Shown in pieces: positions 35,967 through 44,614 of a stretch of DNA of 64,000 bases. Within the stretch, counting starts at the first letter, position 1. Each line of letters starts with the position of its first letter. The notes beneath the pieces are model-generated. The model worked only from the letters and a program-made list of their open reading frames with translations, was not told the origin of the DNA and did not search any database. The stretch is from positions 1 to 64,000 of the forward strand of contig JBIKLA010000018.1 in NCBI GenBank assembly GCA_044360075.1, in the 5' to 3' direction. Made by a program: the position numbers and the translations under genes. This DNA is from OMII01 sp947467385. GTDB taxonomy: Bacteria; Bdellovibrionota_C; UBA2361; OMII01.

Positions 35967-36959
35967 CTATGCTGCGACGGGGACCGAGCACTCCTTGATT
36001 TCGCGGAAGTGCATGCCGAGCCTGGTCATGAGCTCGTTGTCGTGATCCTCCCCGGGATTTGGGGTGGTAAGCAGCTTCTCTCCGGCGAAGATGGAGTTCG
36101 CTCCGGCCACGAAGCACAGCGCCTGCATCTCGTCGGACATCTCCATTCGCCCGGCAGAGAGCCGCACCATTGAGCGCGGCATCATGAGGCGGGCAGTGGC
36201 AACAAGGCGCACGAAAGCCAGCGGGTCAACCTCACCCTCCTTCGAGAGAGGCGTTCCCTCAACCTTCACCAGCATGTTGAGCGGCACGCTCTCGGGCTGC
36301 TGGGGCTGGTTTGCGAGCTGCACGAGGAGGCCGAGTCGGTCCTTAACGCCCTCTCCCATGCCGACGATTCCGCCGCAGCACACAGTCATGCCAGCGTTGC
36401 GGACGTTCTCAAGGGTACGGAGGCGATCCTCATACGTTCTCGTTGAAATGATCTCGCCGTAGTACTCGGGTGACGTGTCGAGGTTATGATTGTAGGCGTA
36501 GCACCCGGCCTCCTTGAGGCGTTGGGCCTGCGACTCTGTGAGCATGCCGAGGGTGCAGCACACCTCAAGCCCTATGCTCTTCACTTCCTTCACCAGGCCA
36601 AGGATGGCGTCGAAATCCTTGCCGTCCTTGACCTCGCGCCACGCCGCGCCCATGCAGAAGCGGGTCGAGCCAGACTCCTTGGCCTTTTCTGCCTTGGCGC
36701 GAACGATCTCGGGCGGGAGCACGCCGTGGCGCTCAACACCGGTCTTATAGTGGGCTGACTGCGGGCAGTACGCGCAATCCTCAGGGCAGCCCCCCGTCTT
36801 TACGGAGAGGAGAGTTGAACGCTGCACCTCAAGCGGATCGAAGTTGTTGCGGTGGGCGGATTGGGCCTTAAAGAGAAGATCCGGGAAGGGCTGCGAGTAG
36901 AGGGCCATGGCCTCGTCGGCGGTCCAGTTGCTGCGGATGTCCTGAGCGTCGTTATGCAT
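35967..36959 (-). CDS. bioB: Biotin synthase
   Basis: Radical-SAM enzyme that inserts sulfur into dethiobiotin. It has 330 residues from the ATG at 36959, preceded by GAGGAG at six bases; the frame extends 41 codons further without support. The 4Fe-4S cluster motif Cys58-x3-Cys62-x2-Cys65 (GGCPEDCAYCPQSAHY) is intact. The 2Fe-2S cluster ligands lie in STRFCMGAAWR and EVCCTLGML, with YNHNLDTSPEYY and RLSAGRMEMSDEMQALCF further on. No other bio genes adjoin. Confidence 0.97.
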   Translation of the reverse strand: MHNDAQDIRSNWTADEAMALYSQPFPDLLFKAQSAHRNNFDPLEVQRSTLLSVKTGGCPEDCAYCPQSAHYKTGVERHGVLPPEIVRAKAEKAKESGSTRFCMGAAWREVKDGKDFDAILGLVKEVKSIGLEVCCTLGMLTESQAQRLKEAGCYAYNHNLDTSPEYYGEIISTRTYEDRLRTLENVRNAGMTVCCGGIVGMGEGVKDRLGLLVQLANQPQQPESVPLNMLVKVEGTPLSKEGEVDPLAFVRLVATARLMMPRSMVRLSAGRMEMSDEMQALCFVAGANSIFAGEKLLTTPNPGEDHDNELMTRLGMHFREIKECSVPVAA

Positions 36960-37155
36960 GAAAACTCCTCGTGAAAACCGTTGGGTAATACCGTATTTCG
37001 GGGGACGGGTACAGGGTTGTAAGGCTTTGGTTGTTGCATGTACTTGATATCGTTGCGGTTGCTGGTTGTTGCCTGTGCGCATGATGGTTTCATATGCCGC
37101 TCTCGGAGCCTTTTAGATACACTAGAGGTCCGGATCTCAGGGGGCACAGAAAAAG

Positions 37156-37767
37156 ATGTCAAAGATAGAGTGGGTTCTTTTTGACCTGGGGGGCGTGCTG
37201 GTCGAGGTGGAGCAGCCCCGGATTTTTAGCGCGCTGTCGGAGGAAACCGGCTTGGCTGCGGCGGAGGTTGAGGCGCGCCTCAAGGCGGCGATCCACCTCT
37301 GGAACCCGTTCATAGAGCGGGAGTTCACCCCACGTGAGCTGGCCCAGCTCGTCAATGGTCTGCTGAGCGCCAATCTCACCGAGCAGCAGGTCGTCGAAGC
37401 CTTCAATGCCGAGCTCGGGGCGACGATTCAGCCAACCGCCGAACTCCTTCCCGGACTGCGCCACAAAACTCAGGTCGGATGCCTCTCGAACACAAATTCC
37501 ATCCACTGGGATCGCCTCCTCTCGGCATACGACTTTATGGGGCACTTCGATCGGCGCTTCGCCTCGCAGATCCTGGGGTGCGCCAAGCCTAAGAGTATCG
37601 TGTACGAGAAAGTTGAGAAGCTGCTCGGCGTGCCGGCGCGCTCAATCCTCTTTTTTGATGACCGCCAAGACAACGTCGCCGCCGCCGCACGCCTGGGGTG
37701 GCACGCACGGCTCTACACCGGGCATGAGCGACTCGTAGCCGATCTCACGTCGGCATCGCTGCTCTAA
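37156..37767 (+). CDS. HAD-superfamily hydrolase
   Basis: A 203-residue phosphatase-like protein. Motif I is LFDLGGVLV, a variant in which the second Asp of DxD is Gly, as in the YihX/epoxide-hydrolase-like HAD subgroup. Motif II is LSNTN, the lysine motif is CAKPKSIVYEKV, and motif IV is ILFFDDRQDNVAAAARLGWHA. The likely activity is on a phosphorylated sugar or nucleotide. The gene is divergent from bioB and convergent with hemB. Confidence 0.9.
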   Translation: MSKIEWVLFDLGGVLVEVEQPRIFSALSEETGLAAAEVEARLKAAIHLWNPFIEREFTPRELAQLVNGLLSANLTEQQVVEAFNAELGATIQPTAELLPGLRHKTQVGCLSNTNSIHWDRLLSAYDFMGHFDRRFASQILGCAKPKSIVYEKVEKLLGVPARSILFFDDRQDNVAAAARLGWHARLYTGHERLVADLTSASLL

Positions 37768-37780
37768 GCACCGCACACAG

Positions 37781-38764
37781 CTATACGAGCCCCTTCTGGC
37801 GCAGGTCAGCAAATGCCTCGGCGAAGTAGGTGATAATGAGGTCGGCGCCAGCGCGCTTCATGCTTGTAAGAACCTCGACCATAACGCGGCGCTCGTCGAT
37901 CCAGCCCTTCTGGGCGGCCGCCTTAATCATCGCGTACTCCCCGCTGACGTTGTATACCGCCGTCGGCATCTTGAAGCGCTCCTTTACGGCATGCAGCACG
38001 TCGAGGAACGCCAAGCCCGGCTTGACCATCACGATGTCCGCTCCCTGCTCGATATCGAGCGCAACCTCGCGCATAGCCTCGTCGAAGTTTGCGGGATCCA
38101 TCTGGTACGAGCGGCGATCGCCATACTCAGGGGCTGACTGCACGGCATCGCGGAAGGGGCCATAGAACGACGAGGCAAACTTGGCCGCGTAGCTCATGAT
38201 CGGGAGGTGCGAAAATCCGGACTCGTCGAGGCCGTGGCGCAGGGCGCCTATCATCCCGTCGAGCATGCCGCTTGGAGCAATTATGTCGGCGCCGGCTTCG
38301 GCGTGAACGAGCGCTTGCTTGACGAGGTTAGGAAGGGTCGCGTCGTTCTGCAGCTCGCCGTCCTTCATGACTCCACAGTGGCCGTGCGATGTGTACTCGC
38401 AGAAGCATAGGTCGGTGATGACGACCATCTCAGGGATAGCCTTCTTAATCGCCTTGATCGCCTGCGGAATGATTCCGTGCGGGTGCCAGGCCGATGAGCC
38501 GATCTCGTCCTTGAACTCTGGGATGGCGAAGAGGAGCACGGAGCGAACCCCGAGATCGTGCAGCCGCTGCGACTTCTTGACCGCCGTGTCGACGCTGAGC
38601 TGGTACTGGCCGGGCATTGAGGCGATCTCGCGCTCTACTTTCTCTCCTGGAACAACAAAGAGCGGGGCGATGAGGTTCGACAACTCCACGCGGGTCTCCC
38701 GCACCATGTCACGGATAATTTCAGTGCGGCGGAGCCGGCGGGGGCGAACAGAAGGAAACGACAT
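37781..38764 (-). CDS. hemB: Porphobilinogen synthase (delta-aminolevulinate dehydratase)
   Basis: Joins two 5-aminolevulinate molecules to porphobilinogen. It has 327 residues. Schiff-base lysines are Lys195 (MSYAAKFASSFYGPFRDA) and Lys248 (VMVKPGLAFLDV). The zinc-type metal site is Cys120, Cys122 and Cys130 (DLCFCEYTSHGHCG), so the enzyme is zinc- rather than magnesium-dependent at the active site. It is unlinked to the heme operon 9 kb away and has its own promoter. Confidence 0.98.
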   Translation of the reverse strand: MSFPSVRPRRLRRTEIIRDMVRETRVELSNLIAPLFVVPGEKVEREIASMPGQYQLSVDTAVKKSQRLHDLGVRSVLLFAIPEFKDEIGSSAWHPHGIIPQAIKAIKKAIPEMVVITDLCFCEYTSHGHCGVMKDGELQNDATLPNLVKQALVHAEAGADIIAPSGMLDGMIGALRHGLDESGFSHLPIMSYAAKFASSFYGPFRDAVQSAPEYGDRRSYQMDPANFDEAMREVALDIEQGADIVMVKPGLAFLDVLHAVKERFKMPTAVYNVSGEYAMIKAAAQKGWIDERRVMVEVLTSMKRAGADLIITYFAEAFADLRQKGLV

Positions 38765-38792
38765 AGCAATACCGAATAACGTTAATGGTGCG

Positions 38793-38822
38793 ATATTACA
38801 GGGTTTAATGAGAAAAAGTAAA
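38793..38822 (-). promoter_or_regulatory. Sigma-70 promoter of hemB
   Basis: On the minus strand TTTACT (38822-38817) and TAATAT (38798-38793) are separated by 18 bases, and the -10 element is about 28 bases before the hemB start. It is a near-consensus primary sigma-factor promoter. The plus-strand sigma-factor gene starts only about 160 bases to the right. Confidence 0.65.
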
Positions 38823-38979
38823 GGTGTGCGTCCTGCCTGTAGTCACGAAAAAAACCTTAACTATCCTTGTGTTAGTGGCATACTCCGGGCCGGACCGCGA
38901 GAAAATGCTCCCAGCCGAGGAAACAATTTCTGCGGACTCCCGAACATCTGAGTGAGTTTTGGGGAGGAGGGCGCCAAGT

Positions 38980-39789
38980 ATGCCACCGGGAAAGCGGAGC
39001 GGAGAACGGGAAGCAGCGGCGCCTGCGCGAGCCAAGAAGCCGGGCGCTTCTGGACGGGGACGGGCGCGGCGGGCGGCGGAGCGCCGAAGTCCACAGGGCG
39101 ACCGCGCTCGAAACAGGCTTATCGAGCGCTACCACGGCTATGTGGGCCTTATAGTGGCGCGCCTCGTGCGCACGATGCGGTTCCCGGCAGCGCTTCGCGA
39201 TGAGTTCATGTCAGCCGGGTACCTTGGGCTCGTTGAGGCCGCGAGCCGTTTCGACCCGGGGCGCGGCCACGACTTCCGCGCCTTCGCCTTCCTCCGCATT
39301 CGCGGTGCGGTCATCGACTACATTCGGTCCTCGTGCGAGCTCTCGGGAAACACCTACCGTGTGTTCAAGGCGCTTGAGGCGGCGCAGGAGCTGCGCGCCG
39401 AAAGCCTTGAGCATCAGCAAACGGGCTCAACGGGCCGCGAGGAGCGGGCCGCGAAGTCCTTGACGGCGCTTTCAAAGAGCCTCGTTGCCTACCGCCTCAC
39501 GGCGCTCAAGCACGGCATGGTCACCATAGGCGCGGCCTCACCGGATGATCCTGAGCGGTGCCTTGAGGAGAAGCAGGGTTCCGAAAAAATCCGCGCGATC
39601 GTAGCAACATTGCCCGAGAAGGAACGAACTATCATTGAGCAGTACTACTTCCACGACCGCAAGCTGACGGACGTGGCGGCCCAGTACGCAGGGCTCTCCA
39701 AATCGTGGGTATCGAGGCTGCATGATCGCGCGCTTGTTTTCCTTAAAGAAAAGTTCCAGCAAGAAGCGCCTGAGCTCCTCGAGCCATGA
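38980..39789 (+). CDS. Sigma-28-like (FliA/WhiG family) RNA polymerase sigma factor
   Basis: A 269-residue alternative sigma factor. An unusual Arg/Ala-rich basic N-terminus of about 40 residues precedes sigma region 2 (FMSAGYLGLVEAASRFDPGRG, FRAFAFLRIRGAVIDYIRS), a short region 3, and region 4 (TLPEKERTIIEQYYFHDRKLTDVA, then LSKSWVSRLHDRALVFLK), which binds the -35 element. FliA-type factors normally serve flagellar genes. Here it is the first gene of the T3SS locus and overlaps sctJ by 68 bases, so it probably directs this secretion system. The ATG at 38980 follows GGGGAGGAGG. Confidence 0.88.
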   Translation: MPPGKRSGEREAAAPARAKKPGASGRGRARRAAERRSPQGDRARNRLIERYHGYVGLIVARLVRTMRFPAALRDEFMSAGYLGLVEAASRFDPGRGHDFRAFAFLRIRGAVIDYIRSSCELSGNTYRVFKALEAAQELRAESLEHQQTGSTGREERAAKSLTALSKSLVAYRLTALKHGMVTIGAASPDDPERCLEEKQGSEKIRAIVATLPEKERTIIEQYYFHDRKLTDVAAQYAGLSKSWVSRLHDRALVFLKEKFQQEAPELLEP

Positions 39790-40600
39790 GCGCCGCCCGC
39801 AGTCCCGTTCGCGATTCGTTGTGGTCCTGATTTTCGTGGCAGCACTTGCGGCGGGGTGTGATGAGCAGATTGTGCATGACCTCTCCGAAAACGACGCCAA
39901 CCGGGTTGTGAGCCGCCTCAGTGCGGCCGATCTTGGGGCGCACAAGGTCCAGCAATCGGATGGCCGCTGGGCTGTTGCTGTGCGCCAGGAAGCCATCGTC
40001 CCGGCGCTCTCGTTCCTTGAGAGCAACCGAGTGCTCATTGCGCGGCCATCGGGGGGTGCCAAGAGCGGCATCGTGCCGAGCCGCGAGGAGCAGTGGTTTC
40101 GCTACGAGCGCGCCATGGCACAGACGATTGAAGAGAGCCTCGGGGCGCTCAGTGGCGTGCTTGAGGCGCGGGTGCACCTCAACTTGCCTGAGACGGATCC
40201 CCTCTTTGGAACGAGGAAGGAGGCGGTGGGAAGCGGCTCAGTGCTGCTCCTGATCGACTCACGGTACTCCGCCGCAAACGGGGAGGTTGCAGCGCTTGTG
40301 GCGGGAGCCGCCGGGATCCCGGTGGCTCAGGTGACGGTGCTCAAGAGTGCCGCGAGCCCGCCGCCGGTTGCTGCGCGCCCGGCAGAAAAGACATCCGAAG
40401 GCGAGGCACTGGAGGCAGCCAGCCAGCAGCCGATCGGCGCCGCCAAGCCTGCAGGGGGCTCCGGGCTCAACATGCCGGTGACGATCGGACTTGCGGCGGC
40501 CGTGGGCGTGGTGGGCGTGGTGCTGCTCTCACGGCTTAGGCAGCCGAGACGACAGCCGTTTGCGTTCCGGAGGCTGGACCGTCACGACAACGATGAATAA
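39722..40600 (+). CDS. sctJ: T3SS inner-membrane ring lipoprotein SctJ (YscJ/PrgK family)
   Basis: A 292-residue lipoprotein with lipobox LAAGC (Cys46) after a long basic N-terminal segment. Two ring-building domains follow: LSENDANRVVSRLSAADLGA and, after a linker, RYERAMAQTIEESLGALSGVLEARVHLNLPE, the SctJ/FliF hallmark. A C-terminal membrane helix (about 255-275) precedes a basic tail. The length fits SctJ, not the 550-residue flagellar FliF, so the machine is an injectisome-type T3SS. The ATG lies inside the sigma-factor gene; no in-frame ATG exists downstream before the signal peptide. Confidence 0.92.
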   Translation: MIARLFSLKKSSSKKRLSSSSHERRPQSRSRFVVVLIFVAALAAGCDEQIVHDLSENDANRVVSRLSAADLGAHKVQQSDGRWAVAVRQEAIVPALSFLESNRVLIARPSGGAKSGIVPSREEQWFRYERAMAQTIEESLGALSGVLEARVHLNLPETDPLFGTRKEAVGSGSVLLLIDSRYSAANGEVAALVAGAAGIPVAQVTVLKSAASPPPVAARPAEKTSEGEALEAASQQPIGAAKPAGGSGLNMPVTIGLAAAVGVVGVVLLSRLRQPRRQPFAFRRLDRHDNDE

Positions 40601-40609
40601 GGGGAAGGC

Positions 40610-40858
40610 ATGGCGAGTTCTCGCGGAGTGACAGGGGAGGGGGCGGCTGATGCTGCACAGCACGCTGCCGAGGTGATCTCTCCGATCAGCATGGCGTGCT
40701 TCATGGAAGGCATCCCGCTCGTTTCGGTTCCGATGACAGGTGAAGAGGGCACGAGAGTCGCTGAGGGGCTTGCGACGCTCCAGCGAAAGCCGGCGGTCGA
40801 GGCGTATCTCTTCTGCCTGCAGCAGCTCCTCTTGGCGCACGGTGACGGGGCATGCTGA
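40610..40858 (+). CDS. Small T3SS-locus protein, unknown
   Basis: An 82-residue soluble protein between sctJ and sctQ, with a good ribosome site (AAGGGGAAGG) 9 bases after the sctJ stop. The C-terminal half looks helical and leucine-rich (EGLATLQRKPAVEAYLFCLQQLLL). In size and place it could be a chaperone, an SctK/SctL-like sorting-platform fragment or a regulator, but it resembles none of these clearly. It overlaps sctQ by 7 bases. Confidence 0.7.
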   Translation: MASSRGVTGEGAADAAQHAAEVISPISMACFMEGIPLVSVPMTGEEGTRVAEGLATLQRKPAVEAYLFCLQQLLLAHGDGAC

Positions 40859-41661
40859 CGGTCCTTAACCGTGAGGAGCTGCTCCGCGATGCGGCACTGC
40901 GGCCGATGATTGAGCGCACGGTGCGTGCGCTCGCTCGGGAGCAGCGTGCGGAAATTATCTGCCGGCCGACGGTGGGCGGGTTCTCCGCGCCGTGGATCGT
41001 GCTCCTGGATGGGGCGGGCATCGGGATGGGGCTGTGGACTGACGAGCTGCTGCCGTGCGCCACGGAGCTGCGGCGTGCCATCGTTCGGGTACGGTGCGTG
41101 GCCGCCATCGTGAATGCGTTTGGGGGCGCCAGCGCTTTCCCTCTAGCGCTGTCGTCGATGCGCGAGCCCCCGGCGGAATGGCCGCGCTACAGCATCACAA
41201 TCGGGGCTGATGTGTGTGTCGTCGCGTGCTCCCCCGGACTGCCGCAGACCGGGTTGTGGGAGACCCCGACGGAGTTGGCAATCCCCCGCGTGCGCGTGCC
41301 GTTGTGGTGCGAGCTTCCGCTGCTGAGCGCAACGGAGCTCTTGCTAGAGCGGGTCCCCGTGGGGATTGGGGGCAGTAACATTCAGGGATGGCTACGGTGT
41401 GCTGATGGAGGGGCAATGACGATTGAGATAGTTGAGAAGCTGCAGGAACCTGGCCCCGCGCATGCGCAGGTGCGGGTTGAGCTGGGGGTTATAGAGCTTA
41501 CGCTTGAGGAGCTGCTTTCACTTCGGCCGGGAAGCGTGCTTGAGATCGGTGCGGCGCTGCCCCTGGCCTGTACCCTCTCTGTGGGGGCGACCGAGATTGT
41601 GCGCGCGATGCTTGAGCCGTCTGAGGGTGGATTTCTGCTGAGGATCGCCCCAAAAAGCTGA
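40852..41661 (+). CDS. sctQ: T3SS cytoplasmic sorting-platform protein SctQ (SpoA domain)
   Basis: A 269-residue protein with a poorly conserved N-terminal region and a C-terminal SpoA/FliN-like domain (about 195-268: VRVELGVIELTLEELLSLRPG, then LEIGAALPLACTLSVGATEIVRAML). SctQ builds the cytosolic pods that recruit substrates and the ATPase. The start codon overlaps the previous stop (ATGCTGA). An in-frame internal start for a short C-terminal product is annotated separately. Confidence 0.85.
   Translation: MLTVLNREELLRDAALRPMIERTVRALAREQRAEIICRPTVGGFSAPWIVLLDGAGIGMGLWTDELLPCATELRRAIVRVRCVAAIVNAFGGASAFPLALSSMREPPAEWPRYSITIGADVCVVACSPGLPQTGLWETPTELAIPRVRVPLWCELPLLSATELLLERVPVGIGGSNIQGWLRCADGGAMTIEIVEKLQEPGPAHAQVRVELGVIELTLEELLSLRPGSVLEIGAALPLACTLSVGATEIVRAMLEPSEGGFLLRIAPKS
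41416..41661 (+). CDS. SctQ-C, short SpoA-domain product from internal start
   Basis: In-frame ATG at codon 189 of sctQ is preceded by GGAGGGG at two bases from the start, better than the site of full-length sctQ. It would yield an 81-residue protein comprising just the SpoA domain. Yersinia YscQ, Salmonella SpaO and Shigella Spa33 are known to make such a short form, which forms part of the sorting platform. Expression here is inferred from the ribosome site. Confidence 0.6.
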   Translation: MTIEIVEKLQEPGPAHAQVRVELGVIELTLEELLSLRPGSVLEIGAALPLACTLSVGATEIVRAMLEPSEGGFLLRIAPKS

Positions 41662-41732
41662 CGTTCCCGCAACTTTTCGCCCTGGCCCCCGAACACCCTT
41701 CTTGCAACCACTCGAAGAGGAGGGCTTACCGT

Positions 41733-42053
41733 ATGTTCACCAGCTTAATTCAGGCAACACCGCAGGGCTCATGGGGGCTTCAGCCCGAGGGCTCCTCGAT
41801 GCTCCGCTACGCGCCAGAGCCACACAGCACGCTCGGTAAGTGGGTTCAGGCAGCGACGAGCACCGTCGCAAACATGGCGACAACCGCCTTGACCGGCAAT
41901 CCGATGCTCGACTCGGCGGCTGACTTCCAGCAGCTAATCCAGACGCAGATCCAGGTCCAGCGGGACATGCAGATATACACCATGGTCTCGAACCTTGAGC
42001 GCTCCAAGCACGAGACGGAGATGGCCCCGGTCCGAAACATGCGTGTTGGCTAG
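41733..42053 (+). CDS. Small helical T3SS-locus protein (rod/needle-class candidate)
   Basis: A 106-residue protein without signal peptide, with GAGGAGGG ahead of its ATG. The second half is a continuous predicted amphipathic helix (FQQLIQTQIQVQRDMQIYT, then MVSNLERSKHETEMAPV) following a Ser/Thr/Pro-rich first half. Size, helical C-terminus and place beside sctV suit the SctF (needle), SctI (inner rod) or SctX classes, but I see no decisive motif. A strong hairpin separates it from sctV, as expected for a highly expressed subunit. Confidence 0.65.
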   Translation: MFTSLIQATPQGSWGLQPEGSSMLRYAPEPHSTLGKWVQAATSTVANMATTALTGNPMLDSAADFQQLIQTQIQVQRDMQIYTMVSNLERSKHETEMAPVRNMRVG

Positions 42054-42063
42054 TGAGATGACC

Positions 42064-42083
42064 GCCCTCCCGCGAGGGAGGGC
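42064..42083 (+). terminator. GNRA-capped hairpin between rod-class gene and sctV
   Basis: A perfect 8-base stem GCCCTCCC/GGGAGGGC closed by the tetraloop GCGA lies 11 bases after the stop of the small helical protein gene. No T-run follows, so it is more likely an mRNA-stabilising or partial-termination element than a full intrinsic terminator. It lies about 20 bases before the sctV start and could also affect sctV translation. Confidence 0.55.
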
Positions 42084-42104
42084 GCCACCATCCGGAGGCA
42101 CGAA

Positions 42105-43991
42105 GTGAAGGCAGCATCGATCAGCTCACGGGACATTGCAGTGCCTCTTGGCCTGCTCCTCGTCGTCGGGTGTATCTTAATTCCGCTGCCTCCGGGTATC
42201 CTCGATATCCTGCTCTGCTCAAACCTGCTTTTTGCGCTGCTACTTGTAATCGGATCGCTGCACATTCGCGATCCGCTGCGGATCGCAACGCTCCCCTCGC
42301 TTCTCCTCATGGCGACCCTCTCTAGGCTCTCGCTGAACATCGCCACGACGCGGGCGGTGCTGGGCTCGGGGCACGCGGGCAAGGCGGTGGAGGCCTTCGG
42401 CTCTGTCGTGATTCAGGGCAGCGCTGTTGTTGGATTTGTCCTCTTTGTGCTTATCACCCTGATTCAGTTTATCGTTGTGGCAAAGGGCGCGGAGCGTGTG
42501 GCTGAGGTTGCGGCGCGCTTTACCTTGGACGCCATGCCCGGCAAGCAGATGGCTATCGACGCGGAGCTGCGCAGCGGGCTGCTCGACCCGGAACAGGCGC
42601 GGCGCAAGCGCATGGAGGTCCAGACGGAATCGCGCTTCTACGGCGCGCTCGACGGTGCCATGAAGTTCGTCAAAGGGGATGCTATAGCGGGGATCGTCAT
42701 AACAGCCGTAAATATCTGCGGCGGCCTGCTCATAGGAATTCTCGTCCATCAGCTCGACCTTGAGGTAGCACTTAGGCGCTACACAATTCTCACCATCGGC
42801 GACGGGCTCTTGTCGCAGATTCCGTCACTGCTAAACTCGGTTGCGGCCGGGCTGGTAGTCACGCGCGTTCAGGTCGATGAGTCATCCACGCTCTCGTCGG
42901 ACCTCCTCATGCAGCTTGGGCAATTCAGGGCCGCGCGCACGTTCGTTGCCGCGGCCTCCTTCGTGCTCGGGTGCCTGCCGGGCATGCCGCATGTGGCGCT
43001 GCTGGCTGTGAGCTCCGCCATAGCGCTTCCGCTCATCATGGTGCGGCGGGGCGGTCCCAAAGATGAGCCGCCGCAGCCCAAGCTCTTTGAGCCCAGGCTC
43101 GCGCACTCCGTGCAGCTGGAAGTTTCCAAGGCGCTGCTTCCCTGCATGCCGGCTCTCGACAAAGTGAACGAGGCCCTTGAGGCGATTCGGGAGGATTTTT
43201 TCTCGCGCTGGGGGGTCGTGCTCCAGCGCCCTGGATTGTCGCTGTGGGATGAGCCGCAGGGGGCCTTTCGCATCTTGGTGCGCGGCATGGAGGTTTCGCG
43301 CTGCGAGCGCGATCCTGACGCAGCGACGTGGGATCTTCTTCTTCGGGAGGTGCGGGAGGTTGTCGATGGGCACAAAGCTGAGCTGATCGATGATGGGGCG
43401 ACGCGACGGGCGCTTGATTACGTTGAGAAGCAGGTTCCTGACCTCGTGACGGGCACGGTGCCATCGCTGCTGTCACTCACGCAGATGACATCGCTGCTTC
43501 GCAGCCTCCTGCGAGAAGATCTCACGACGCGACACCTGGACATCATTCTTCAAACGATCGCCGAGAGTGGTGGGCGGTTTTCGGAGCGGGCGCTCTTGGC
43601 CGAGGTGCGCGTGGCGCTGGCACCGGTGGTCAGCCAGGCTGTGGGTCGTGGCCGCCGCATTCAGGCTGTGGCGCTTGATCCGCTGCTTGACCTTGCGCTC
43701 TCAAAGGCCGAAGAGAGCGCCTCCCTTTTGGCTGGGGACCTCCTTGATCTGGTCAGCGAAGAGGCAGGCGGGGCGGCGGCGAAGGGCCTTCCGATCCTCA
43801 CGTCAAAGCGGGCACGGGCTTACGTAAGGGATATCGTCCGGGTGCGCTGGCCGCACGCAGTCATCATCGCGCATGAGGAAGTAGCCCCGCGCTATGAGCT
43901 TGAGATCGTTGGAAAGATAGAGGTGGCGCAGGAGCATCAGCGCGAGCAGCTGCTAAGCGCCACCCTGGGGATGAGGGAGGCGCGGGCATGA
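42105..43991 (+). CDS. sctV: T3SS export apparatus protein SctV (FlhA/LcrD family)
   Basis: A 628-residue inner-membrane protein of the export gate. About seven to eight membrane segments are in the first 320 residues. The FHIPEP-family segment RIATLPSLLLMATLSRLSLN and the conserved loop AKGAERVAEVAARFTLDAMPGKQMAIDAEL are intact. The cytoplasmic domain (about 330-628), which forms the nonameric ring, ends in family-typical ILTSKRARAYVRDI and IIAHEEVAPRYE. GTG start with GGAGG upstream. A 4-base overlap couples it to the TPR lipoprotein gene. Confidence 0.95.
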   Translation: MKAASISSRDIAVPLGLLLVVGCILIPLPPGILDILLCSNLLFALLLVIGSLHIRDPLRIATLPSLLLMATLSRLSLNIATTRAVLGSGHAGKAVEAFGSVVIQGSAVVGFVLFVLITLIQFIVVAKGAERVAEVAARFTLDAMPGKQMAIDAELRSGLLDPEQARRKRMEVQTESRFYGALDGAMKFVKGDAIAGIVITAVNICGGLLIGILVHQLDLEVALRRYTILTIGDGLLSQIPSLLNSVAAGLVVTRVQVDESSTLSSDLLMQLGQFRAARTFVAAASFVLGCLPGMPHVALLAVSSAIALPLIMVRRGGPKDEPPQPKLFEPRLAHSVQLEVSKALLPCMPALDKVNEALEAIREDFFSRWGVVLQRPGLSLWDEPQGAFRILVRGMEVSRCERDPDAATWDLLLREVREVVDGHKAELIDDGATRRALDYVEKQVPDLVTGTVPSLLSLTQMTSLLRSLLREDLTTRHLDIILQTIAESGGRFSERALLAEVRVALAPVVSQAVGRGRRIQAVALDPLLDLALSKAEESASLLAGDLLDLVSEEAGGAAAKGLPILTSKRARAYVRDIVRVRWPHAVIIAHEEVAPRYELEIVGKIEVAQEHQREQLLSATLGMREARA

Positions 43992-44614
43992 AACTGTGGA
44001 GAAATGCCGCACGCGGCGCAACTTTGGGGGGCGCAACTTCGATTACCCGGTATATGCTGTTGGCGGCCACAGCGCTTAGCGGCTGCTGGCTTCCGGTGGG
44101 CGTGCCGGCTGAACGGGTTGAGCGGGCGCAGCAGCTCGTCGATGAGGGCACCGAGGCGCTGCGGGAGCGGCGGTTTAGCGCCGCGCAGGTCAAGTTTTCG
44201 CTGGCTTATGACCTCGCGCCACTTACTGCGGCGCTCGATGGCCAGGGCTGTGTGGCGCTTCTGCGCGGTGAGTACCAGCGGGCAGAGGAGCTGTTTAAGG
44301 AGGCGCTTGCGAGTGACGCAAGCTATGACCGCGCCTTGGCCAATCTCGCGCTCCTCTACGATGTTACGGGCCGGAGCAGTGAGGCGAGGGAGCTATACGA
44401 TCGCTTCCTTGAGCAGGAACCTGAGGAGGCCACTGTGCGGAATAACAGGGCGGCGCTGGCATACGACCTCAGCGCCGACGGGGAGTGGGTCGGGGATGAA
44501 TTATCGAAGGCGTCGCTCCTTGTGGATGATGGCGTTGTTATAGGAAACCTTAAGCTGGTAGGACGAATTCCGGAGGAACGACATGACAAAGAAAGCGACC
44601 AAGGAACGAAGTGA
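43988..44614 (+). CDS. TPR-repeat lipoprotein of the T3SS locus
   Basis: A 208-residue protein. The signal peptide ends in lipobox LSGC (Cys33), and two to three TPR units follow (VDEGTEALRERRFSAAQVKF; CVALLRGEYQRAEELFKEAL; LALLYDVTGRSSEARELYDRF). The C-terminal 45 residues are acidic and unstructured. Translation is coupled to sctV by ATGA. The design resembles pilotin-like or assembly lipoproteins such as PilF/TadD, so a role in placing the secretin is plausible but unproven. Confidence 0.8.
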   Translation: MKLWRNAARGATLGGATSITRYMLLAATALSGCWLPVGVPAERVERAQQLVDEGTEALRERRFSAAQVKFSLAYDLAPLTAALDGQGCVALLRGEYQRAEELFKEALASDASYDRALANLALLYDVTGRSSEARELYDRFLEQEPEEATVRNNRAALAYDLSADGEWVGDELSKASLLVDDGVVIGNLKLVGRIPEERHDKESDQGTK

